Under the pieces are notes generated by a model. That model searched no databases. It was not told the origin of the DNA and saw only the letters and a list, made by a program, of their open reading frames with translations. Below are positions 1-5,274 of a DNA stretch of 5,562 bases, piece by piece. The DNA is from Planctomycetota bacterium (GTDB lineage Bacteria; Planctomycetota; UBA11346). The stretch's first letter is position 1; every line of letters starts with the position of its first letter. Location of the stretch: the NCBI GenBank assembly GCA_007131555.1, contig SLQH01000067.1:1-5562 (forward strand). Reading direction: 5' to 3'. Both the position numbers and the translations under genes were made by a program.

Positions 1-57
1 ATGGTGCCGCCGCCCTGGCAAATGTCCGTCTCAAGACTCTCAGCCCGCCAATGTACA

Positions 58-81
58 CGGGCCAAGGCCCGGTACTCCGGG
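58..81. repeat. Two overlapping GC-rich inverted repeats
   Basis: Bases 58-71 read CGGGCC-AA-GGCCCG, and bases 68-81 read CCCGG-TACT-CCGGG. They share 68-71, so only one hairpin can form at a time. They lie about 75-100 bases beyond the stop of the last minus-strand gene, where a transcription terminator would be expected. Neither is followed by a run of T on either strand, so a Rho-independent terminator is not supported. They may only stabilise an mRNA end or be incidental. Confidence 0.4.
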
Positions 82-100
82 TACTAATGCGGCTTTGTCA

Positions 101-120
101 GTCTATCCCTTACAGACTCC
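101..120 (+). repeat. Repeated motif, copy 1 (GTCTATCCCTTACAGACTCC)
   Basis: This 20-base motif matches the reverse complement of 3864-3883 at 18 of 20 positions. Its inner 14 bases (106-119) are identical to 3910-3923 in the same orientation. It lies 36 bases beyond the stop codon of the last gene of the leftward block, outside any credible gene. It also contains a small dyad (AGTCT at 100-104, AGACT at 114-118) around a 9-base centre. The other two copies sit in the divergent promoter region. The function is unknown: a regulator binding site or a dispersed repeat family are both possible. Confidence 0.6.
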
Positions 121-155
121 TAGAGACGACGAGAAGCCACGATGATTATTTGCAA

Positions 156-1130
156 CTATCGCAAACGGGTCAGCAGGCGCAGGCAGTCGCTGCGGAAGGC
201 GATGCGGGTTGCCTGGCCCTGGTCATCAACCACCAGGGTCATGTCGCTGCCGGTGGCATGCATTTTTTGCAGGGCGCTGTGTACCGGGGTGTCGATGTGC
301 ATGGTCGGCAGGGGTTGGGTGAAGTCCTCGACCCGGGCCTGATCAGGGCCGATGACCAGATGCACGGCGCTGATGTAGCCCTTGGGGTGGGCATCCTGAT
401 GATCGCGGACCAGATAGCGTTGGTAGTAGGTCGGACCCAGGTTCTGGCGGACTGCTGCCAGCGAGGCTCCGGCATCCAGGGCGGCGATATCGGTCAGAGG
501 CTTGGCGACATCCTGGTAGCTCAGGTTGATGCGTTCCATGGCCAGAATGCGGTCGATAAGCTGCTGCTGGACCGGAGTGAGGTTGTGCTTGCTGTTGGCA
601 GTGCTGAGAAAGGTGCGCAGATTGGGTCGGCTCAGATGTGGTTCCCAGTAGTCCTCCTGGTTGCCGCCCAGGGCGATGTGCAGGGCGTGGTTCAAGGCGC
701 GGATGACAGACAGCACCGGGGCCAGGATCAGGGTCAACAGGCGCAGGATGTAGGCCAAGGCGTAGATCCAGCTGTCGGCATGGCGTCGGAACAGATGCTT
801 GGGCAGGTATTCAGCGCATATCAGCACCAAGGGGGTCAAGATCAGCACCGTGACGATGATGCTCCAGGCACCGTCAAGATGCCGGTCAAGGGACTGCTCC
901 AGTAGTCTGGCCAGGGCTTCGGCGCACAGGGTATTGGCGATCAGCAGGGCGACGATGGTGGTATCAAAAGAATTGAGCAGGCGGTCAATGATCCTGGCCC
1001 GAGGATCCTGATGACGTAGACGGTAGCGCAGTTTCACCCGACTCAGGGTGTAGAATCCATTCTCGCTGCCGCTGCAGATCGCCGACAGCCACAGCAAGAG
1101 CAGCATCTGGAGCAGGAGTACAGCGATCAT
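156..1130 (-). CDS. CNNM/DUF21 membrane protein with diverged CBS region, lacking the CorC_HlyC domain
   Basis: This is a 324-residue membrane protein related to CNNM/CorC (DUF21) cation transport proteins. The N-terminal DUF21 domain spans about residues 1-150, with hydrophobic segments near 1-18, 57-75, 88-106 and 122-145. It has the family's opening motif as CSGSENGFYTL (19-29). Two usual signatures are altered: the NN pair is reduced to IANT (64-67), and the GE..PK motif reads AEYLPK (106-111). Residues from about 200 to 320 look like a weak CBS pair (for example MTLVVDDQGQA, 297-307). The C-terminal CorC_HlyC domain is missing, so it is shorter than the roughly 400-450 residues typical of the family. 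The start ATG overlaps the stop of the upstream paralogue (ATGA, 1127-1130) and has a strong Shine-Dalgarno sequence, so the pair is probably translationally coupled and may form a heteromer. Direct transport of Mg2+ is an inference from the family; the altered motifs may point to a regulatory or structural subunit. Confidence 0.85.
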   Translation of the reverse strand: MIAVLLLQMLLLLWLSAICSGSENGFYTLSRVKLRYRLRHQDPRARIIDRLLNSFDTTIVALLIANTLCAEALARLLEQSLDRHLDGAWSIIVTVLILTPLVLICAEYLPKHLFRRHADSWIYALAYILRLLTLILAPVLSVIRALNHALHIALGGNQEDYWEPHLSRPNLRTFLSTANSKHNLTPVQQQLIDRILAMERINLSYQDVAKPLTDIAALDAGASLAAVRQNLGPTYYQRYLVRDHQDAHPKGYISAVHLVIGPDQARVEDFTQPLPTMHIDTPVHSALQKMHATGSDMTLVVDDQGQATRIAFRSDCLRLLTRLR

Positions 1131-2371
1131 CGCTGTCCCTCCCTGGTCATGCGCCGGGCGGCCATGTGGCCGAGGCGTTCAACGATGATGCGGCGTATGC
1201 GTTGGCCGTCGACCTCTTCAACCACAAACAGCAGGTTGTCGTAGAGCAGGCGATCGCCGACCTGCGGTACGGCTCCCAGGGCCTTGGCCAGGAACCCGCC
1301 CAGGGTTTGACAACCGGCCCGATCTTCAGCGGCGATCAGCTCATCCCAGCCGATCAGGGAATGTTGTCCGGGCAAGCGCCAGCGATGGTCATCAAGCCGC
1401 TCTGGCGGGGGCAGATCGGGCAGTTCTTCACTGACTCCGCGCCCCAACAGGTCATCACCGAGATGGGCCAGACCCAGCAGGCCGGCGGTGCCGCCATATT
1501 CGTCGACGACCACGCCGACCGTGCGATTGCGGTCCTGGAAGAGTTGCAGGGCCTGAGCCACCGACAGGGTCGAGGGAATGAATAGGGGTTTGCGCAGACG
1601 TTTGGCCGGGCGGTCGGTGCGCAGCAGATCCTGGGCGGTCAACAGGCCGCGGCAGGCTTCCTGGTGATCATGGACCAGGATGTACGGACTGGGCTTGTCG
1701 CGCAGGGCTTGGATGGCGCTGGCCAGATCGTAGTCCATGGCGATGGCGCAGCAGTCGACGCGATGGGTCATGATGGCCGTGACTGCCGTATCGGCCAGAT
1801 CGATGACTTCCAGCAGCCGATCGTGGACCAGATTGCTGACCACCCCATGGTCGCGACTCTGTTCGATGACCATCTTCAGTTCGTCGCCGGTCACCATGGT
1901 ATCCGGGTGGACATCCACGGCATCACCGCTGAGGCGGCGCAGAAGGGGGATCAGGACGTGTAGCAGTGGCCGGAGCAGCAGGCTGGCGATGCTCAGGGGT
2001 GCCGCCATCAGACGGGCGATACGTAGCGGCGCACGGGAGGCGATGACCTTGGGACATATCTCGCCGATCAGGATCAGCCCGCCCAAGCTGCCGAACATGA
2101 TCAAGCGGCGCTCCAGGTCGGTGTCGCATTGCCCTTGCCAGCGGGCAGCCAGGGCGAAGTAGGTGATATTGATGATGTTGTTGAGCAACAGGATGGTCAG
2201 CAGCAGTCGGCCAGGGTCGGCCAATAATGCGCCGATCATGTGGCCTATGCGTTCCGGGCGGCGTCGTAGATCTGTCACCAGACCATCGTCGAGACTGAAC
2301 AAGGCGGTCTCAGAACCGGAGGTCGCTGCTGACAGCAGCAGCAGTACTATCAGGATCAGAACGATCATCAT
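1127..2371 (-). CDS. CNNM/CorC-type (hemolysin family) membrane protein: DUF21, CBS pair, CorC_HlyC
   Basis: This 414-residue protein has the standard architecture of the CNNM/CorC (COG1253, TlyC-like) family, whose members handle Mg2+ or other divalent cations at the cytoplasmic membrane. The DUF21 domain (about 1-150) carries TSGSETALFSL (17-27), LLLNNIINI (61-69) and GEICPK (103-108), with hydrophobic segments near 1-16, 55-75, 92-104 and 118-145. The linker TGDELKMVIEQSRDHGVV (161-178) is typical. The CBS pair begins at IMTHRVD (200-206) and includes VVVDEYGGTAGLLG (287-300). The C-terminal CorC_HlyC-like domain (about 328-400) includes TLGGFLAKALGAVPQVGDR (356-374). The product starts Met-Met, so the second ATG (2366-2368) is equally possible. 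Only a distant AGGGTGG (2384-2390) could serve as a ribosome binding site. The gene follows the four-HTH gene by 73 bp on the same strand and overlaps its shorter paralogue by four bases. The family is clear; the exact ion and direction of transport cannot be read from sequence. Confidence 0.93.
   Translation of the reverse strand: MMIVLILIVLLLLSAATSGSETALFSLDDGLVTDLRRRPERIGHMIGALLADPGRLLLTILLLNNIINITYFALAARWQGQCDTDLERRLIMFGSLGGLILIGEICPKVIASRAPLRIARLMAAPLSIASLLLRPLLHVLIPLLRRLSGDAVDVHPDTMVTGDELKMVIEQSRDHGVVSNLVHDRLLEVIDLADTAVTAIMTHRVDCCAIAMDYDLASAIQALRDKPSPYILVHDHQEACRGLLTAQDLLRTDRPAKRLRKPLFIPSTLSVAQALQLFQDRNRTVGVVVDEYGGTAGLLGLAHLGDDLLGRGVSEELPDLPPPERLDDHRWRLPGQHSLIGWDELIAAEDRAGCQTLGGFLAKALGAVPQVGDRLLYDNLLFVVEEVDGQRIRRIIVERLGHMAARRMTREGQR
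1137..1144 (-). promoter_or_regulatory. Strong ribosome binding site for the short CNNM/DUF21 gene
   Basis: On the minus strand this reads AGGGAGGG, six bases before the ATG at 1128-1130. It lies inside the last codons of the upstream CNNM/CorC gene. It fixes the start of the downstream gene and supports independent initiation as well as coupling through the ATGA overlap. Confidence 0.75.
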
Positions 2372-2444
2372 GGCTGCGGGGGACCACCCTGGTGCCGGCA
2401 GAGGGGGGGGCTCTCATCACGCAGCGGAGCAGGGCTGGCCATGA
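2372..2444 (-). other. 73-bp spacer with C-rich leader, no terminator seen
   Basis: This spacer lies between the stop of the four-HTH gene and the start of the CNNM/CorC gene, which share a strand. I see no stem-loop followed by T residues, so read-through and an operon are plausible. In the transcript sense it carries a run of eight C (G8 at 2403-2410 on the plus strand) and a run of five C (2378-2382) close to the start codon. The only purine-rich candidate ribosome binding site is AGGGTGG (2384-2390), 12 bases before the ATG, which is a poor spacing. Confidence 0.5.
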
Positions 2445-3662
2445 TCAGGTCATGTTCTTCAGCAGCCCCTTGAGGGCCCGTTTCTGCTTCGGGGTGAGCT
2501 TCGAAACCAGGGATTCGATCGATTCATCGTCATGAACCGCCTTGGTGGTCGAGCCCGGCTCCTGCGGCTGATAGTCATCATCATCGTCATCATCATCGCC
2601 AAAGCCGGGTATGCTCGGGGCGGAGGTGGTGGGACGACGACTCTTGTCAGCCCGTACATGCGAGGTGGTGAGGGCCTGGGGTTGATCGGTCAGCATCTCC
2701 TCATAGTCGGCAGGGTCCAACTCCAGCAGCCGTTGCAGCTTCTTGTGGGTGATGGCCCGGGTCGGTGGCTGGCCCTGCTTGACCAGACGCGAGATGGTGA
2801 CCTGACTCAGGTCGGCCCGCTTGGCCAGATCCTTGAGGGTCAGGTTGTGGCGGCGCATGAAAGCGGCCAGCGCATGTTGGAGTGGTGTCCCGTTAGGTCC
2901 GACCATATGGTCGAAGCGCACCAGTTCGACTCCCACCGGCTCAGCGATGGCCTTTTCGAGGGCCGCCTTGAAGACCCGTTCATCAAGCCCCAGGGCATCA
3001 TGGATGGCCTGGGTGAAATGCTCGTCGTCAGGCATCTGGCCAGACTCAATGAAACGCGCCAGGGTGAGATAGCCGACATCGATATCGCGGGCGAAGGCTC
3101 CTAGGGTCTGCTGGCGTTTATGGACCAGTTCCATGACCAGGTCATTGAGGCGGGGAGCCTTGTCGGCGATCGGCAGATTGCCGCACTCTGCTGGATCCTG
3201 GCGGCTGTTCTTGCTGTGCTCAATGGCCTGTTCCAGGTCCCGCACGCTGATGTTCAGCACCTTGGCGATGACGATAAGGCTCACCGGACGGGGGATCGAG
3301 CCTTTGCGGGTGATGCCCATGATGGTGGGGTAGGGCAGGCCGGTCTTTTCCGACAGGGACTGTTCGGTCAGATCGTGAGCATACATTTCGCGTGATACCA
3401 ACTGCTGCAGGGTCAGATGGCCATCACTGGGCAGGTTGATGATGTCGTGACTGGTTGCCACCAGTACCGCTCCCCACTCCTTCTCATCCATGCCCAAGGC
3501 GCTGCGCAGGCGCTGGCGATGCACGGGTTTGCGGGGGATCTTGCCGTTTTTGATGATGTTGGACAGAGTCGGATAGCTGATGCCTGTCTCATCGGACAGG
3601 CGCCGCAGAGTCTTGCCGGTATTGCTGAGGTGGTCTTCAATCACATCTTGCAGGGTCGGCAT
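2445..3662 (-). CDS. Protein with four tandem XRE-like helix-turn-helix repeats, Asp8 linker and C-terminal helix
   Basis: I do not recognise this 405-residue protein as a named family. It contains four similar HTH modules of the Cro/C1 (XRE) type at about residues 4-67, 85-148, 172-236 and 261-324. The recognition-helix segments are LSDETGISYPTLSNIIKNG (22-40), LSEKTGLPYPTIMGITRKG (103-121), FARDIDVGYLTLARFIESG (190-208) and LAKRADLSQVTISRLVKQG (279-297). Each is followed by a helix and a stretch such as LGMDEKEW or LGLDERVF. Modules 1 and 2 are closest (shared YPT); module 3 is the most diverged. A flexible segment (325-379) includes eight consecutive Asp (356-363), and the protein ends in a basic helix, SLVSKLTPKQKRALKGLLK (384-402). 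No sensor, enzyme or membrane domain is visible. I chose the ATG at 3660-3662 because GGGAG lies 10 bases upstream and module 1 begins at once. In-frame alternatives at 3725 (ATG), 3779 (ATG) and 3860 (TTG) add arginine-rich, non-domain sequence. It probably binds DNA and may control itself or its neighbours. Confidence 0.82.
   Translation of the reverse strand: MPTLQDVIEDHLSNTGKTLRRLSDETGISYPTLSNIIKNGKIPRKPVHRQRLRSALGMDEKEWGAVLVATSHDIINLPSDGHLTLQQLVSREMYAHDLTEQSLSEKTGLPYPTIMGITRKGSIPRPVSLIVIAKVLNISVRDLEQAIEHSKNSRQDPAECGNLPIADKAPRLNDLVMELVHKRQQTLGAFARDIDVGYLTLARFIESGQMPDDEHFTQAIHDALGLDERVFKAALEKAIAEPVGVELVRFDHMVGPNGTPLQHALAAFMRRHNLTLKDLAKRADLSQVTISRLVKQGQPPTRAITHKKLQRLLELDPADYEEMLTDQPQALTTSHVRADKSRRPTTSAPSIPGFGDDDDDDDDYQPQEPGSTTKAVHDDESIESLVSKLTPKQKRALKGLLKNMT
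2574..2597 (-). repeat. GAT/GAC trinucleotide tract encoding Asp8
   Basis: On the plus strand a 12-base unit, GTCATCATCATC, occurs twice in tandem. In the HTH gene it encodes eight consecutive aspartates in the linker between the last HTH module and the C-terminal helix. The near-perfect triplet repeat could vary in length by slippage without breaking the frame. The acidic run could mimic nucleic-acid charge or contact the basic C-terminal helix; both are inferences. Confidence 0.75.
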
Positions 3663-3672
3663 GGTGGCTCTG

Positions 3673-3677
3673 CTCCC
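3673..3677 (-). promoter_or_regulatory. Ribosome binding site supporting the HTH gene start at 3662
   Basis: The minus strand reads GGGAG here, ten bases before the ATG at 3660-3662. The other in-frame starts upstream (3725, 3779 and the TTG at 3860) were not better supported, so this site favours the 405-residue form. The spacing is slightly long. Confidence 0.5.
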
Positions 3678-3755
3678 GTGGCCAAACGTGGGACTGAATG
3701 TCCTCCAGGCGTAGCGATGGTTCATCGCATACGATGGGATCCCAGACAGGGCCGT

Positions 3756-3770
3756 AGGGGCACAACCCCT
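3756..3770 (-). other. Small hairpin in the HTH gene leader
   Basis: Bases AGGGG (3756-3760) and CCCCT (3766-3770) are perfect inverted repeats around a five-base loop. If the HTH transcript begins upstream of here, this hairpin would lie in its 5' leader about 95 bases before the start codon. It is short and may be incidental. Confidence 0.3.
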
Positions 3771-3863
3771 GAACAGCATAGTGGCTCTTCTATAGCGGCT
3801 ACGGACAGGGGCAAGAGGCAGGCAGGATCTGCTCCAGCCTTCTCGTCGCTTGTGCGCCAAATG

Positions 3864-3923
3864 GGAGTCGGTAAGGGAAAGACCAACACGTCGCCATGCT
3901 TGGTCGTTCTCCCTTACAGACTC
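3864..3923. repeat. Large imperfect inverted repeat formed by motif copies 2 and 3
   Basis: Three paired blocks make a 19-bp interrupted stem. GAGTC (3865-3869) pairs with GACTC (3919-3923), GTAAGGGA (3871-3878) with TCCCTTAC (3910-3917), and GACCAA (3881-3886) with TTGGTC (3900-3905). A single mismatch (3870/3918) and an AA/GTTC internal loop interrupt it, and the terminal loop is 13 bases (3887-3899). No T run follows on either strand, so it is not a typical Rho-independent terminator. The right arm ends 26 bases before the HD ATG, and the left arm is about 200 bases upstream of the HTH ATG. Each arm is a copy of the motif also found at 101-120. Plausible roles are a dimeric operator, an mRNA structure in the HD leader, or a dispersed palindromic repeat. 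Confidence 0.7.
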
Positions 3924-3949
3924 TTGGGTTCCGTTAGGTCTGATTGCTC

Positions 3950-5269
3950 ATGCCGGTCTATGAGATCCGTGATCCGGTCCATCGGACCATCCTGGTGAGC
4001 GAGGCCGAACGCCTGGTCCTTGACCACCCGTGGATCCAGCGTCTACGCCACATCCGCCAGCTGGGCCTGGTCAGCCTGGTCTATCCGGGGGCGGTGCATG
4101 ACCGCTTCCAGCACAGCCTGGGGGTGATGCACCTGGCCGGCAGCTGTTTCGATCGTCTGGTCGAGGGCTCGCCAGTCCTGCGCGAGCACTACGCCGAGGC
4201 CGATCTGGCCTACGCCCGTCATCTGCTGCGCCTGGCCGGTCTGCTGCATGATGCCGGCCATGCCCCCTTCTCCCATACCTCGGAGGCCTGGTTTCCGCCC
4301 TGTACGGCCCTGGCCCTGCCGGATGACTGGTACCGGGGTCGGCCCGACGACCAGTCCCGCCAGGCGACCCATGAGGACATGACCCTGGCCCTGATCCAGG
4401 CCCTGGCCACCGATCGTGTGATGGCCGAGGACGAGGCCCGGGACGTGGCTGCGGTCCTGAGTCCGGGCATCCGCAGCGGTTCGCGCCTGGCCGCCCTCGG
4501 CCCCCTGGCCGGCCTGCTGCGGGCCCTGGTCAGCGGCGAGATGGATGCCGACCGCTGCGACTACCTGCTGCGTGACAGCCACTACACCGGGGTCAGCTAT
4601 GGGGTCTACGACCTCCAGCGTCTGATGGCCTGCATGCAGGTCATCGACGGCGAGGAGGGCCCGGAGCTGGGTCTCGACGTCCACGGGGTCTTCGCCCTTG
4701 AGGGCCTGCTGCTGGCCCGCTACCACATGTTCCATCAGGTGTATTTCCACAAGACCCCGCCGGCCTTCGAGTATTACCTCGATCAGGCCATCGCCAGCGG
4801 CGAGATCGTCTGCGATCTGAGCCGAGGCCTTGAGGATCTGGTCCAGCTGCGCGATGACAGCATCTGGAACCGCCTCCACGCCGCCCGGGCCGATGGTGGT
4901 CAATGGAGCCACCGCATCCTCGACCGGGAGCCGGCCAAGCTGGTGCTGCGCGAACGCATGGGGCTTGAACAGCAGGAGAACTTCCTGGCCCAGGGCCTGA
5001 TCGAGGCCCTGCAGGAGGCCGGTTGCCGGGTCTTCACCCGGCGCAGCCGTCAGCGCTTCACCGCCATCGCCGGAGCCGGAGCGGTGCGTGATGGCACCCG
5101 TCTGCTGTGCGAACGGCGCATCCTCGGCCGACCCATCGTCGAGAGCGTCACCCTGCATTCCGACCTCCTGGCGGCCTTCAACCGGCCCATCGACCTGCGC
5201 TACACCTACGTTTTGGCCGGCGATGCCGCGCGCGCCCGCGATATCATCGACCGCTTTCCGGTGTGGTAG
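3950..5269 (+). CDS. HD-domain phosphohydrolase, SAMHD1/YwfO-like (COG1078)
   Basis: This 439-residue cytosolic HD-domain protein resembles the family that includes Bacillus YwfO, Enterococcus EF1143 and animal SAMHD1, several of which hydrolyse dNTPs to deoxynucleosides and triphosphate. The N-terminus EIRDPVH (5-11) is typical. The catalytic set is intact: R52 and H55 in RFQHSLGV, H100-D101 in LLHDAGHAPFSH (98-109, with H104 and H109), HE (141-142), and D201 in MDADRCDYLLRD (198-209), which aligns with SAMHD1 D311, with Y205 matching Y315. YFHK (265-268) aligns with the SAMHD1 Y374-K377 segment. The length fits the bacterial family. I chose the ATG at 3950. A TTG six bases earlier has better spacing from AGG (3936-3938), so the start is uncertain by two residues. 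The stop lies five bases before uvrC, implying one transcript and a role near nucleotide-pool control or repair. dNTPase activity is inferred; another phosphoester substrate is possible. Confidence 0.92.
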   Translation: MPVYEIRDPVHRTILVSEAERLVLDHPWIQRLRHIRQLGLVSLVYPGAVHDRFQHSLGVMHLAGSCFDRLVEGSPVLREHYAEADLAYARHLLRLAGLLHDAGHAPFSHTSEAWFPPCTALALPDDWYRGRPDDQSRQATHEDMTLALIQALATDRVMAEDEARDVAAVLSPGIRSGSRLAALGPLAGLLRALVSGEMDADRCDYLLRDSHYTGVSYGVYDLQRLMACMQVIDGEEGPELGLDVHGVFALEGLLLARYHMFHQVYFHKTPPAFEYYLDQAIASGEIVCDLSRGLEDLVQLRDDSIWNRLHAARADGGQWSHRILDREPAKLVLRERMGLEQQENFLAQGLIEALQEAGCRVFTRRSRQRFTAIAGAGAVRDGTRLLCERRILGRPIVESVTLHSDLLAAFNRPIDLRYTYVLAGDAARARDIIDRFPVW

Positions 5270-5274
5270 CGGCC

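Larger units (their letters stand above)
1..155. other. Left-edge intergenic region, no confident gene
   Basis: This is the stretch downstream of the leftward gene block. I find no tRNA, no rRNA and no start with a ribosome binding site. Two plus-strand frames are open from the left edge. One ends at a TGA at 143-145 and would give a short proline-rich tail; the other continues deep into the antisense of the next gene. A minus-strand GTG at 56-58 opens a frame that leaves the window. None has supporting evidence, so I call no CDS. The region does hold one copy of the window's repeated motif (101-120) and two overlapping GC-rich inverted repeats (58-81), described separately. Confidence 0.5.
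3663..3949. promoter_or_regulatory. Divergent intergenic region between the HTH gene and the HD-uvrC genes
   Basis: These 287 bp separate two divergently transcribed blocks and must hold the promoters of at least one of them, probably both. I could not identify a convincing -35/-10 pair on either strand. On the minus strand TATAGA (3789-3794) with TTGCCC (3809-3814) has only a 14-base spacer. The region's clear structure is the large imperfect inverted repeat at 3864-3923, next to the HD gene, plus a small hairpin at 3756-3770. A frame continuous with the HTH gene stays open to 3860, but it lacks domain-like sequence. Confidence 0.6.

Noticed and set aside
51..905. Plus-strand open frame of 284 codons, actually open from the left window edge
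   Set aside because: It lies antisense to the short CNNM/DUF21 gene, has glutamine- and glycine-rich composition typical of a shadow frame in GC-rich DNA, and shows no domain.
2900..2913. Perfect 14-bp palindrome CGACCATATGGTCG
   Set aside because: It lies inside the HTH coding sequence. A perfect 14-bp palindrome is expected by chance in roughly one of every three windows of this size, so it carries little weight.
3789..3814. Possible minus-strand promoter TTGCCC / TATAGA for the HTH gene
   Set aside because: The spacer is only 14 bases and both hexamers are poor matches to a sigma-70 promoter.
3663..3860. N-terminal extension of the HTH protein to a TTG at 3860
   Set aside because: The extra 66 residues are arginine-rich without domain character, and the ATG at 3662 has a better ribosome binding site directly before the first HTH module.
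2890..3940. Ten-base match CCGTTAGGTC at 2890-2899 and 3931-3940
   Set aside because: A ten-base match is expected by chance in 5.5 kb, and one copy is inside a coding region.
3417..3998. Plus-strand open frame of 193 codons across the HTH start and divergent region
   Set aside because: It runs antisense to the first HTH modules and overlaps the HD start. No ribosome binding site or domain was seen.
4043..5158. Minus-strand open frame of 371 codons
   Set aside because: It is the antisense shadow of the HD gene, whose catalytic motifs are intact. The translation is low-complexity (Q, G, A, V) with no recognisable domain.
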